Source: JBGSTR01 sp963707135 (GTDB lineage Bacteria > Pseudomonadota > Gammaproteobacteria > Chromatiales > Chromatiaceae). Taken from it: DNA of 64,000 nucleotides. The notes under the pieces are model-generated. The model searched no databases, had not been told where the DNA came from, and saw only the letters and a program-made list of their open reading frames with translations. This document shows positions 55,748-64,000 of the stretch, one piece after another. Within the stretch, counting starts at the first letter, position 1. Each line of letters begins with the position of its first letter. The DNA lies in NCBI GenBank assembly GCA_963707135.1, contig CAVPOY010000006.1, positions 31,450-95,449 on the forward strand, given 5' to 3'. A program made the translations under genes and the position numbers.

Positions 55748-56410
55748 CTAGCGATAGGGCTCGACCAGCGCCGGCTGCATGAAGTAGCTGGTCTCGACGC
55801 GGGCATCGCCATCGACGTAGCGGACCGCCTGTACCGAGCTTTGCGCCGCGATCTGACCGCTGACCCAGACTGGGTCGTAGAGCCCGTTGACCTTCACCCC
55901 CTGCGGATAGCGCACGTGCACCAACTGGTTCGCCGGCGGTGGCGGCGTGTGGATACAGGCCCCCACCGAGGGGACGAGCAGGAACTCCACCGCTTTTCGA
56001 TCCGCGAATTCGAGCGGCAGCACGTATCCTGGGATGCGCACCGTCTCACCGACCAGCGCCTCATTGAACCCGGTCGCCGCCGCACGCCGCAGTTCCATGA
56101 TCTCCAGTCGCTTGTTGAGGAGCCCCTCGACATCGAGACCGGACGATTCGAGCTCGGCCCGCAACGGCGAGACGTCTGCGGCCGCACCGGCGTCTCCGGG
56201 CGCGACCCGAGACTCAAGCCGAACCAGCCGGCGCAGGTCATCCAGTTGTTCGCCGGTGAGGCCATCGAAGGGGTTCTCGTATTCGACGGGGGCGGGCGCG
56301 AGCTCTGCCCAGGACACCTCTCGCGCATCGAGCGCCAGCGCCGGATGCGCAAGCAGCAGCGCCACGGCGAGGGGCAGCAGGGGGACTGTTCCGTGCATAG
56401 GGTGCTCCAT
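55748..56410 (-). CDS. DUF3299-domain periplasmic protein
   Basis: 220-residue protein with a signal peptide (MEHPMHGTVPLLPLAVALLL, AHPALA). The C-terminal DUF3299 domain is clear: IPGYVLPLEFADRKAVEFLL, VPSVGACIHTPPPPANQLVH and VRYPQGVKV, with the invariant Cys-Ile-His. The middle (about residues 40-110) is a helical charged segment. DUF3299 proteins are often encoded beside FtsX-type ABC permeases, as here: the permease ends 6 bases before. Function unknown, perhaps metal or peptide handling in the periplasm. Confidence 0.82.
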   Translation of the reverse strand: MEHPMHGTVPLLPLAVALLLAHPALALDAREVSWAELAPAPVEYENPFDGLTGEQLDDLRRLVRLESRVAPGDAGAAADVSPLRAELESSGLDVEGLLNKRLEIMELRRAAATGFNEALVGETVRIPGYVLPLEFADRKAVEFLLVPSVGACIHTPPPPANQLVHVRYPQGVKVNGLYDPVWVSGQIAAQSSVQAVRYVDGDARVETSYFMQPALVEPYR

Positions 56411-56416
56411 TGAGCG

Positions 56417-57811
56417 TCAAAGCCTCACCGTGAGGCCGTCGGCGACTGTCGTTCGATAGACGCGAGCGGCAGGCACCAGGCTCGCCAGCAGGCCTGTACA
56501 AAAGATGGCGAGCATGAGTACCAGTTCGCGAGCCCGCGGCAACGCGAAGTCCAGCCGTATACCGAACCGCGCTGCCAGCAGGGGCTCGACCAGGGTGGTC
56601 GCGACCGCGGCCAGCGCGTTGCCCGCCAGGATACCCGCGAGGCTGAGGATGGCGGCCTCGATGACGATCAGCCCGAAGACCCGCGCCGGGTTGGCCCCGA
56701 CCGATCGCAGGATCGCGAACTCGCGCCGCCGCGCCTCGATCGTCGCCGACAGCATGACCACCATGCCCAGCAGCCCGGCCAGCGCGACGGCCCAGGCCAT
56801 TAGGCGCAGCGCGGCCTCGGTGGTGCCCGTAACGGCCCAGAGCTCCAAGAGCGCCAGGTTCGGCAGCACGGCTGTCAAGGGCTCGCCGCGGTACCTGGAG
56901 AGGGTGCGTTGGAGCGAGAGCACAGCAGTGCGGTCGGTCAGGCCAACATAGACCGCATTGATCCGGGCGGGCTCTTGGGCGTGGTCGTGCGCTTCGGCGT
57001 CGTGATTGTGCTCTGAAGGGCCGCGTGTGCCGGCAGCGCTCGCTACCGTTGGATGGCTGCGACCATGGCGGTGGTCATCCTCCTGCTCGGCGTCTCCTTC
57101 GGCGTAGCCGCTCCCGTCCGGGATGGGTGACGGTGCGGCCTTGGACGCCGTCGCAAAGGGGTCCTCCGGGGGCGTCTCCGGCCGGGCATGCAGCGCATCG
57201 AACCCCGCGAGCGAGACCAGGACCATGCGATCGACCGCAGTACCGGTGGGGGCCAGCACACCGGAGATCCGGAACGGCGCCTCGTCGTGCACGTCGAACG
57301 CAACCCTGCCCGCGCCGTGCGCGTTGACGATCACGGTGCCCGGGACATAGCCGAAGCGAGCGGCGACCTCAGCGCCGACCACCGCCCCGTCCGCCGCTGC
57401 AAACGCCCCGCCGTCGGCGAAGCGCAAGGCCTGCCCGCCGCTGTGGCGGAAGTGCTCGAAGTACTCCGCGGTGGTCCCGATCACCGGGAAGCCACGGTGG
57501 TTGTCTCCCATCGAGATCGGCACGGCCCAGGCCACCCCTGGCAACGCCTCGACCATCTCGAAGCTGTCCCAGCCGATCGCCTGCCCGGTCGACCCGACCC
57601 CAAACACCGTCGCCAGCAGGATCTGCACGGGGTTGCCCCGCGCCGCCACGATCAGGTCGAGCCCCGAGGCAGAATCGGTAAAGCTTTCGCGCGCCGCATC
57701 GCGCAGGCGCTCGACCCCGACGATGAGGGCCACGCTCAACGCCACCGACAGCATCGTCAGCACGGCGACGAAGCGCCGATTCCAGAGGCTCCTCAAGGCA
57801 TGTGTCAGCAT
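56417..57811 (-). CDS. FtsX-type ABC transporter permease, intact
   Basis: Permease of 464 residues in the MacB/FtsX (four-helix) class. An N-terminal helix (FVAVLTMLSVALSVALIVGV), a large periplasmic domain, and three C-terminal helices (MAWAVALAGLLGMVVMLSAT, VFGLIVIEAAILSLAGILAG, LVLMLAIFCTGLLASLVPA) are visible. A His- and acidic-rich insert lies near residues 245-280 (EDDHRHGRSHPTVAS, SEHNHDAEAHDHAQ), which could bind zinc or another transition metal. It overlaps the ATPase start by 7 bases. It is the intact one of the two permeases in the cluster. Confidence 0.88.
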   Translation of the reverse strand: MLTHALRSLWNRRFVAVLTMLSVALSVALIVGVERLRDAARESFTDSASGLDLIVAARGNPVQILLATVFGVGSTGQAIGWDSFEMVEALPGVAWAVPISMGDNHRGFPVIGTTAEYFEHFRHSGGQALRFADGGAFAAADGAVVGAEVAARFGYVPGTVIVNAHGAGRVAFDVHDEAPFRISGVLAPTGTAVDRMVLVSLAGFDALHARPETPPEDPFATASKAAPSPIPDGSGYAEGDAEQEDDHRHGRSHPTVASAAGTRGPSEHNHDAEAHDHAQEPARINAVYVGLTDRTAVLSLQRTLSRYRGEPLTAVLPNLALLELWAVTGTTEAALRLMAWAVALAGLLGMVVMLSATIEARRREFAILRSVGANPARVFGLIVIEAAILSLAGILAGNALAAVATTLVEPLLAARFGIRLDFALPRARELVLMLAIFCTGLLASLVPAARVYRTTVADGLTVRL

Positions 57812-58506
57812 GCAACCGCCACCGCCCGGTTCAGATCGGTGAAGGCCAGGGACCGGTCGAAGCGGCGCTCCAGGCTGCGATCATGGCCGACGAACAACAG
57901 TGCGGTCCCCTCGGCGGTGCATTCGCGCGCCAGCAGGTCGACAAAGGCCGCCTTGGCTGCGTCGTCGAGTGCGGAGGTCGGCTCGTCCGCCAGGATCAGA
58001 TCGGGTTGGCCAATGAGCGCGCGGGCAGCCGCGACCCGCTGCTGCTGGCCGACGCTGAGCGCCGCGGCCGGGGCGTTGATAACAGCGGGGTCCGACAACC
58101 CCAGCTCGGAGAGGAGACGCATCACGGCGACCTCTGGCCTGGGGCCCGCTCGCTCGCGCCGGCGTTTCGAGAATCGGGTTGCCAGCAGCACGTTGTCCCG
58201 GGCACTGAGCCACGGGACGAGGTTGAACACCTGGAAGATCACGCCGAGGTGATCGGCGCGAAAGCGGTCGCGCGCGCTGCCGCGCAGTGCGCCGATGTCG
58301 GTCCCGCCGACGCGGACCGCGTCGGCGGGAACGGCCACCACCCCGGCAATCGCCGAGAGCAGCGTCGACTTCCCGCAACCGCTCGGGCCGTAGAGAAACA
58401 GGCTTTCGCCCGGCTCCAGCGCGAGCGTGCCGATGTCGAGCGGACGTCTCGCGGCGCGCGGCCAGCTGAAGGCCAGGTTCGAGAGGGTCAGCGCGGACAA
58501 CGACAC
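57805..58506 (-). CDS. ABC transporter ATP-binding protein (LolD/MacB-like)
   Basis: 233-residue ATPase of the MacB/LolD/FtsE type. Walker A is GPSGCGKST at 40-48, the signature is LSVGQQQRVAAARAL, and Walker B is DLILADEPTSALD. GTG 58506 is the start. It overlaps the FtsX permease by 7 bases and lies 28 bases after the upstream amidohydrolase stop, so it may share that transcript. With the two permeases and the binding protein it makes a complete ABC system apart from the damage to the second permease. Confidence 0.92.
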   Translation of the reverse strand: MSLSALTLSNLAFSWPRAARRPLDIGTLALEPGESLFLYGPSGCGKSTLLSAIAGVVAVPADAVRVGGTDIGALRGSARDRFRADHLGVIFQVFNLVPWLSARDNVLLATRFSKRRRERAGPRPEVAVMRLLSELGLSDPAVINAPAAALSVGQQQRVAAARALIGQPDLILADEPTSALDDAAKAAFVDLLARECTAEGTALLFVGHDRSLERRFDRSLAFTDLNRAVAVAC

Positions 58507-58534
58507 GCCCCGAGGACTGCGCTCGCGCGCCGCA

Positions 58535-59869
58535 TCAGAGCGTGTTCTTGTAGATGACGCCGTCCTTCATGATCAGGTCGAACTTGGCGTCAGGATCAGC
58601 GACCAGATCGAGATCCTCCAGCGGGTTGCCGTCCACGAGGATCAGGTCGGCGTAGGCGCCCTCCGCGATCACGCCGAGCGGGCCTTCGCGATAGGGATGG
58701 CGCGGGCCGCTCAGTTCCAGCAGCTCCGCGTTCTGCGAGGTCCCGATCCTCAGAACCTCGAAGGGGCTGAACCAGGTGCCGAGACGCGCCAGCTGGGCGC
58801 CCTGGTTCTCGGAGGGCGGATTGAACAGCAGGTCCGAGCCGAAGCCGATCTTGACGCCGAATTGCGCCGCCTTCTTGTAGATGACGGCGGTGGCGTCGGT
58901 GGCTTGCTTGAACTTCGCCTTGCGATCCGCGTCCGGGAATTCCAGGTCTCCCTCGAAGAATGGCTGGGGGACGAGCCAGATCCCTTGCTCCGCCATTAGT
59001 TGCAAGGTCTCGTCGCTCGCGAAGAACCCGTGCTCGATGGACTTCACGCCCGCCTCGATGGATTTTCGGATCGCCCGGTCCGTGAACACGTGCACGGCGA
59101 CGTAGGTGTTCCAGTCCGCGGCGGCATCGACGGCGGCCTTGATCTCCTCCACCGTGTATTCCGCGACATCGAGCGGGTCGTAGACCGACGAGACGCCGCC
59201 GCCGGTGGCGAGCTTGATCTGCGCCGCGCCCATGCGCAGGTTCTCGCGAACCCGCTTCAGCATCTCCGGGACACCGTCGGCCAGGCTCAGCAGCCTGCTC
59301 CGGTACCAATAGGCCAGCGGATCGGCATCGCCCGCCGGTACCGCCTGATGGGCGCGATAGTCGAAATGCCCCGAGGTCTGCGAGATCGGCGGACCGGAGG
59401 GCAGGATGCGCGGCCCCGGAACAACGCCCTCATCGATGACCTTCTTCAGGGACTCCGCCGGCCCGCCCATGTCGCGCACCGTGGTGAAGCCGCGCATCAG
59501 CACCGCCTCGGCCTTGGGGACCGCCCGCGCCGCGACCTCGACCATGTCGCCGTTGGCAAGCGCCTCGAGCGGTGTGCCGATGTACATGGTGTGCCAATGC
59601 GCATCGATCAGCCCCGGCATCAGCGTGCGCCCGCCACCGTCGATCACGGTGGCGGCATCGGCTTCGATGGGGTCCGTCGAGACCGTCTTGATGAGGTTGC
59701 CTTCCACGAGGACGTTGGCGTTCTCGGTGCGCTGCTCCTGCACGCCGTCGAAGACGTGGACGTTCGTGAACAAGGTCTGAGGCGCGTCCTGCGCCGGGGC
59801 CGCGCCTGCTGCTGCGAGTATGGCCAGAGACGCCAGCGTTGAAAGGATGGCAGTAATTGGTTGCTTCAT
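58535..59869 (-). CDS. Secreted amidohydrolase (imidazolonepropionase-like / Xaa-Pro dipeptidase type)
   Basis: Amidohydrolase superfamily (COG1228) enzyme of 444 residues with signal peptide (LSTLASLAILAAAGAAPAQ). Metal-binding residues include HWH in LMPGLIDAHWHTMYIGTP at about residue 90, further His in VAVHVFTDRA and SIEHGFFAS, and an Asp in IGFGSDLLFNPPS. Several members hydrolyse dipeptides such as X-Pro or other cyclic amides; the substrate is unknown here. It lies last of the hydrolase group and 28 bases before the ABC ATPase gene. Confidence 0.88.
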   Translation of the reverse strand: MKQPITAILSTLASLAILAAAGAAPAQDAPQTLFTNVHVFDGVQEQRTENANVLVEGNLIKTVSTDPIEADAATVIDGGGRTLMPGLIDAHWHTMYIGTPLEALANGDMVEVAARAVPKAEAVLMRGFTTVRDMGGPAESLKKVIDEGVVPGPRILPSGPPISQTSGHFDYRAHQAVPAGDADPLAYWYRSRLLSLADGVPEMLKRVRENLRMGAAQIKLATGGGVSSVYDPLDVAEYTVEEIKAAVDAAADWNTYVAVHVFTDRAIRKSIEAGVKSIEHGFFASDETLQLMAEQGIWLVPQPFFEGDLEFPDADRKAKFKQATDATAVIYKKAAQFGVKIGFGSDLLFNPPSENQGAQLARLGTWFSPFEVLRIGTSQNAELLELSGPRHPYREGPLGVIAEGAYADLILVDGNPLEDLDLVADPDAKFDLIMKDGVIYKNTL

Positions 59870-59999
59870 CGGGCTGGCTGTTGTTCGCGAGGGTGGTCAG
59901 GACATGTTTCGTACGCGCGAGCAGAACATGTCGTCGGCTTGCAGAGCGGACAAGCGAAGCGCAGTCCACCGGCAGCAGCGCAGGACTCGGTGGACTTGG

Positions 60000-61385
60000 C
60001 TATCGCTCGTCCACCCTGCCGGCCTGACCGGCCAGGTACTTGGCCGCTCTTCTCAGGTAACCGGGCATCTTGTCCTCTCCATAAGGCGGGATATAGCCGT
60101 TGGTCGAGAAGTACACGCCCACGAAATCACGGGCCGGATCAATGTAGATGCCCTGACCGAGATTTCCGTGTTTCCACAAAGCGCCGTCTTCGAAGACCCC
60201 ATCGAACTGATACGAGTTCATCAGCGGCGATTCGCCGAAGTCTTCCTTCTGACCCTCATACTTGGCACCTCTGCGGTAGGCTTCCGGGCTGCCAGCGGTC
60301 TGCAGACGCTGTAAGACCTCCGGCGAGACCACAGGCTTCACCGCGGCCTTGTCCCAACTCGGCGTGAACAACATGCCGAAGCGGGCAAAATCCTCCGCCG
60401 TGGTCGAGAGCAATCCGTGTGCGACGGACGTGCCGTCAGGGGTCAGATGGTGTTGCATCGACAGGCGGGCGGTCATGTTGCCCCAAACACGCTCCTCGAA
60501 GATCGTCGCCCAGGTCTTGTTCTCGATGCGTTCGGCGATCACGACGAAGACCTGGGTCACGGCGGAGGAATAACGGAACCGATCGCCGGGCGCCTCGCCT
60601 TCGATCTTCTCGGCTCCCTTGAGGATGCTCAACCAGTCTTCGACTTTTCCTGTCGCGGGGTTGGGTGCACCGAACTCCGCACTGAAGAAACGCACGATGA
60701 TGGACTCGGGATCGACGATGGCCTCCAGCGTTTCCTCCAGCTGAAGCGCGGTGGCCATATTGGCCGCGTCCAGCATGCTGATCCCTTCCCAGTTCGTGCC
60801 TTTGAACTCCGGGAGGTATTCCACGACCTCCTTGTTCATGTCGATCTTCCCCTCGGCTTCCAACTGGGCGATCACCAACCCAACCGTCGTCTTCCCCGGC
60901 GACATCCAGACATGCTGGTCCATCGGGTCCATGCCGGGGTATGTCTCGTAGACGATCTTCCCCTGGTGGACCATGACCACCGCCTGCACCCGATGGTTGG
61001 GGTGCACCACATACTCGTTCAGCGTCAGGTCGCCTTCCTTGACCGTGAAGGAGACACTGTCGCCCAATGCGGGATCGAGCGCCTTTTCGAGCGGCCTGTA
61101 GTGTTCATTCGGCTTGGAGGTCGCCGTCGGCAACACCTCGCTCAGATGCAGGTTGTAGTAGAGCGCATGATCGCCGCCCAACTGATAGTGGAAGTTCTCG
61201 AACCTCTCCTGTGCATCCCGAGCAAATTCCAGAGAGAAAGGCGTCTTGGCGTTAGCGACGGGTAAGGTCGTCTTTGCGCCGGGCGCGTCCAGGTATTTGG
61301 CCAGCGGATTATCGTCGGCCTGGGTGATCAGGGGACTTGTCATACAAAAGGCCACGCAGGCGGCGCGATGGAGTCCAGGTTTCAC
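60000..61385 (-). CDS. Serine hydrolase of the beta-lactamase/class C penicillin-binding family
   Basis: 461-residue secreted hydrolase. A signal peptide (ACVAFCMTSPLITQA) precedes the mature part. Catalytic Ser162 lies in SPGKTTVG (SxxK), a YSS segment (RFRYSSAVTQVFVVIAERIE) is in the position of the second motif, and KHGNLGQG resembles the KTG/HTG box. Members act as esterases, D-aminopeptidases or amidases rather than true beta-lactamases. GTG 61385 has GGAGG at good spacing. It lies between two metal-dependent amidohydrolases on the same strand, suggesting a shared peptide or amide substrate. Confidence 0.85.
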   Translation of the reverse strand: MKPGLHRAACVAFCMTSPLITQADDNPLAKYLDAPGAKTTLPVANAKTPFSLEFARDAQERFENFHYQLGGDHALYYNLHLSEVLPTATSKPNEHYRPLEKALDPALGDSVSFTVKEGDLTLNEYVVHPNHRVQAVVMVHQGKIVYETYPGMDPMDQHVWMSPGKTTVGLVIAQLEAEGKIDMNKEVVEYLPEFKGTNWEGISMLDAANMATALQLEETLEAIVDPESIIVRFFSAEFGAPNPATGKVEDWLSILKGAEKIEGEAPGDRFRYSSAVTQVFVVIAERIENKTWATIFEERVWGNMTARLSMQHHLTPDGTSVAHGLLSTTAEDFARFGMLFTPSWDKAAVKPVVSPEVLQRLQTAGSPEAYRRGAKYEGQKEDFGESPLMNSYQFDGVFEDGALWKHGNLGQGIYIDPARDFVGVYFSTNGYIPPYGEDKMPGYLRRAAKYLAGQAGRVDER

Positions 61386-61590
61386 GAATGGTGACCTCCG
61401 ACAGGAAAGGCTGCGATGGCTCGCTGACGGGCTCCGCCGGCGATTCGGCCGACAGTGCGCGGTGTTTTGGATCTAATCGCCGTCGCGCACTAGGTACCCG
61501 CCGCTGACCAGCACCGCCGAGACACCGCCCCGGCTGGTTGGCATTGCCGTCGCTCGTCTCCGGGCCGAAGACGCCGATCGGAGGCCGCCC

Positions 61591-63268
61591 TCAGTGCCCA
61601 TGGGTGTCAGGCTGCGACTCAGGTAAACCTATGTTTCTAGGCTGCTGACCGGGCACGCCGCCGCCGAAATCCATCGGCGCAGCATAGAAGGTTTGCGCCC
61701 AATTCTCGACGGTGATCGGCTCGAAGCGGCTTTTCTCCGGTTCAAATCGAATGGGCTGGCCGGGATTGACGTCCTTCAGCACTTGCGAGTCCTTGACGAC
61801 GATCGTCCCGTTGACCACGACATAGGGAATGCCTTCCGAAGGGAGCGTGCCCTTTGCATAGGTCGCCTTGTCGGTCACTGTTTCCGGATCGAAGACGGTG
61901 ATGTCCGCAATCATCCCCTCCTGCAGGCGTCCCCGCTTCTGCATGGACTTCAGGCCCAGCTTGCCGAGGGGCGCCGCGGAGTTGTAGCTGGTCATCGCCA
62001 CGACCTGCATCAGGGGTATGCCATTCTCCCGCGCCAGCCGCAGGGCCTTGGCATAGCTGCCGGCGGCCCGCGGATGGGTGTTGGGCAGATTCTCGTAGGG
62101 CGTGTCCCAGGTCAGCTGGTCATCGGGGATCATGGGCATACCGTCGGTGACGACCGATACACCCGGCAGCTTCAGCCAATCGATGATCGCCGATTCGGGC
62201 ATCTTGAAGACGAGAACGGGACGGGTGGGTTCAGTCTTGAGCATTTCTTCGCGCTTCTCCGGCGTATACCACTCGCCTGTCGCCACATCCTGGATGGTCT
62301 CTTCGTACTTGTGGCCCAAGGTGCCCTCCCACACCTCCGGCGCCAGGAACACGGCGTTCAGGGCCGTGGAACCGGCGGCATAGGGGTAGATCTCGCCCCA
62401 CACGTTCATGCCGCGCTCGCGCATCCGCACCAGCAGCTCGTGCACCAGGTTGTAGCCGGGGTTGTTGAAATGGCAGGCCAGGGCCGGCGCGCCCAGCGCC
62501 GCGGCGTTGGCCAGCAGTTCCTGGATGCCGTTGGTCTCGGTGGTATCGGTTCCGGGCGTATAGCCGGAAATGGGCACCGGTCTGCCGGCCATAGCGGGCG
62601 GCCAGCCGCTGGACTTCGAAGAACTCGCGGGTGGAAACGCCGTCGCGCATATAGCCCAGCGTGGAGCCAATGCCCAGGCCGCCGGCCTGAAGTCCTTCAT
62701 CCAGGAGCTGAAGGATTCCGTTTCCCTGTTCCAGGTTTGGTCGTTTGCAGCACCAGCCGTCGCCTTTTCGACTCTCGATAGCCGTGCGAACGTCCTGCGC
62801 TCCCTCGAAACCGTCGAGCACGGCCGCGCGGGCAAACTCGTGGCCCACCGCCTGGCCGTAGTTCACCTGGTTCTTGCCCTCCCGCTCCTTGTACCACTGA
62901 GCGACGTACGGGCCATGGGTGCCGATCTCCAGGTCCAGTACCGTGGTGCGGCCGTCGCGCAGGGCGAGCTTGTTGGACCAGGGCCGGTCATAGTGCCAGT
63001 GGGTGTCGATGAACCCCGGCGCCACCACGTGGCCGGTGGCATCGATGGTTTCCTCAGCGGTGATCTTTTCCTTGGTGATGACGGCGATCCGGCCATCCTT
63101 GACACCGACGTTAGCGACCGCGTCAGACCGAGTTTCCGGATCCATCACCCGGCCGTTGAGTATGACCAGATCGAAGTCCTGGGCGAAGGCCGGCACGCCG
63201 GCGGCGAGGAACCCGCAGGCCAACGCTGCGGCACTGGCGATTCTTGAGCGACTCTTCAGGAATTCCAT
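61591..63268 (-). CDS. N-acyl-D-amino acid deacylase-like amidohydrolase (frameshifted at 62564)
   Basis: Metal-dependent amidohydrolase of the D-aminoacylase/dihydroorotase-like group. ATG 63268 (MEFLKSRSRIASAAALACGF) has AGGAG upstream and opens a signal peptide. The first frame has the HxH metal site THWHYDRPWSNKLAL at about residue 90 and LEIGTHGPYVAQW, running to GRQTGAHF. One surplus base at 62564/62565 then diverts it; the next frame continues RYTPGTDTTETNGIQ, ALACHFNNPGYNLV (metal His) and LKSMQKRGRLQEGMIADITV (the C-terminal cap) to a stop at 61591. The repaired chain is about 558 residues, normal. It is followed by the serine hydrolase. Confidence 0.82.
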
Positions 63269-63314
63269 GTGCATCTCCTTTTGGCGTAGATGGTGGTCAA
63301 TTTCTCGATCGCTT

Positions 63315-64000
63315 TCACTCGACTTCCGTGCGGCGGATCGGCCGCCCGTGCGGGGCGTCGAGGATCAGCTCGCCGTTCTGCACGACGAGCCCGCCATTGA
63401 CGAGCAAGGTCTGTACGCCCACCGCCGGTTGGTTGGGTTTTTCGTAGGTACCCACGTCACGGATGGTCTCGGGATCGAATACCACGATATCGGCATCCAT
63501 CCCCTCCTGGAGCCGACCCTTCTTCTTCATCTGCGGCACGAAGCCTTCCAAGGTCTGGGCGGGCATCAGCGTCATCTTGCGCAGGGCCTCCTGCATGCTC
63601 ATCAGCTTGCGCTCTCTGACATAGGAGCGCAGGATTTTGGCGAAGGTGCCGTTCGACCGTGGATGCGAGAACGTGTTCTCGGGCAGCGGCCACGCATCAC
63701 CCTCGTAGTTGATGACGCGGTGGTGATCGTCCATGAACATCCAGAACATCTCGTCCGACTCGATCAGGACCCTCGGGTGCAGGATGGACTTGTCGAGCAG
63801 CGCCAGGTCTTCCGGGTTGCTCTCGTCCAGGAAGTGCCAGACGATGAAGGTCCCGGGCTGGTTCTTCTGGTAGTCCTCGACCTGCGCCTCGGTCATGCGC
63901 TCGGTACCCAGCTGGAAATTGCTGGCCTTCGATCCCATGCGCTCCTGCCAGCCCTCGCCGGAGAACATGGCGGCACCGATCACCGTGCTGGCGGCGCCCC
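63315..64000 (-). CDS. Second D-aminoacylase-like amidohydrolase, C-terminal part; starts beyond window
   Basis: The C-terminal 228 or so residues of a paralogue of the neighbouring amidohydrolase: IESDEMFWMFMDDHHRVINY, DAWPLPENTFSHPRSNGTFA and the cap LEGFVPQMKKKGRLQEGMDA followed by DADIVVFDPETIRDVGTY. The frame is open to the window edge. Paralogues side by side suggest tandem duplication and broadened substrate range. It precedes the other amidohydrolase by 46 bases on the same strand, so they are likely co-transcribed. Confidence 0.82.
   Translation of the reverse strand, partial: GAASTVIGAAMFSGEGWQERMGSKASNFQLGTERMTEAQVEDYQKNQPGTFIVWHFLDESNPEDLALLDKSILHPRVLIESDEMFWMFMDDHHRVINYEGDAWPLPENTFSHPRSNGTFAKILRSYVRERKLMSMQEALRKMTLMPAQTLEGFVPQMKKKGRLQEGMDADIVVFDPETIRDVGTYEKPNQPAVGVQTLLVNGGLVVQNGELILDAPHGRPIRRTEVE

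Noticed and set aside
1..64000. CRISPR arrays, prophage, integrase and complete insertion sequences
   Set aside because: No regularly spaced repeats, phage structural genes or intact transposases were seen. Only the RAYT remnant and the 78-bp element are mobile-element related.

Overview
The window is a high-GC chromosomal segment of a Gram-negative bacterium. The combination of TamA/TamB, a class A penicillin-binding protein of the MrcA type, a homoserine dehydrogenase next to an AlaC-type aminotransferase, SohB, ThyA, SerS, YccA and GltS points to a gammaproteobacterium, most plausibly of a Chromatiales/Ectothiorhodospiraceae-like lineage. That placement is an inference from gene content; there is no rRNA here. 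No photosynthesis, phage, CRISPR or complete insertion-sequence genes were seen.

Layout. 1-2.4 kb: minus-strand GntP-family permease (cut by the window edge) and a patatin-like lipase. 2.8-8.7 kb: tamA-tamB, the outer-membrane translocation/assembly module, meeting an AI-2E-family permease tail to tail. 9.9-17 kb: a Pro-rich secreted protein, a dicarboxylate symporter fused to a periplasmic binding domain, a rhodanese lipoprotein, GltS, an Anbu proteasome-like hydrolase and a glutaminase. 17-23 kb: a ceramidase-like membrane protein, a decayed island of secreted-protein genes and a large LTA-synthase-like membrane sulfatase. 23-28.7 kb: tRNA-Ser(UGA), yccA, the overlapping crcB-DUF190-serS operon, a PilZ protein and glgC. 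28.9-33 kb: a PAS-repeat protein, a YbaK-domain protein, a small surface protein and a COG4255-type protein. 33.1-38 kb: hom, alaC, a RAYT transposase remnant and a Phd/PIN toxin-antitoxin pair. 38-49.6 kb: MOSC protein, DUF6279 lipoprotein, methyltransferase, mrcA, a TetR-adaptor-RND pump operon, sohB and thyA. 49.6-51.5 kb: AT-richer DNA with two secreted proteins. 51.9-64 kb: one long minus-strand run: several metal-dependent amidohydrolases and a serine hydrolase, followed by an ABC-type, putatively metal-uptake cluster (ATPase, FtsX permease, DUF3299 protein, OprB-like porin, a second broken permease, ZnuA-like binding protein).

Quality of the sequence. Ten or more genes are interrupted by single-base frameshifts, nearly all of them one surplus base, often in a doubled base or short homopolymer. 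In several the total length is exactly 3n+1 and the protein family resumes in the next frame. Housekeeping genes (tamB, alaC) are hit as well as accessory ones. This looks more like insertion-type sequencing or assembly error than true decay, but a few loci carry extra damage that is probably real: the 18.7-20.0 kb secreted protein, the RAYT remnant, and the second ABC permease with an IS-like scar and an in-frame amber codon.

No single locus is a convincing new system. The most interesting candidates are the amidohydrolase plus metal-ABC/porin/DUF3299 run at the right end, the Anbu-glutaminase pair without the usual Anbu partners, and the symporter fused to its own substrate-binding domain.
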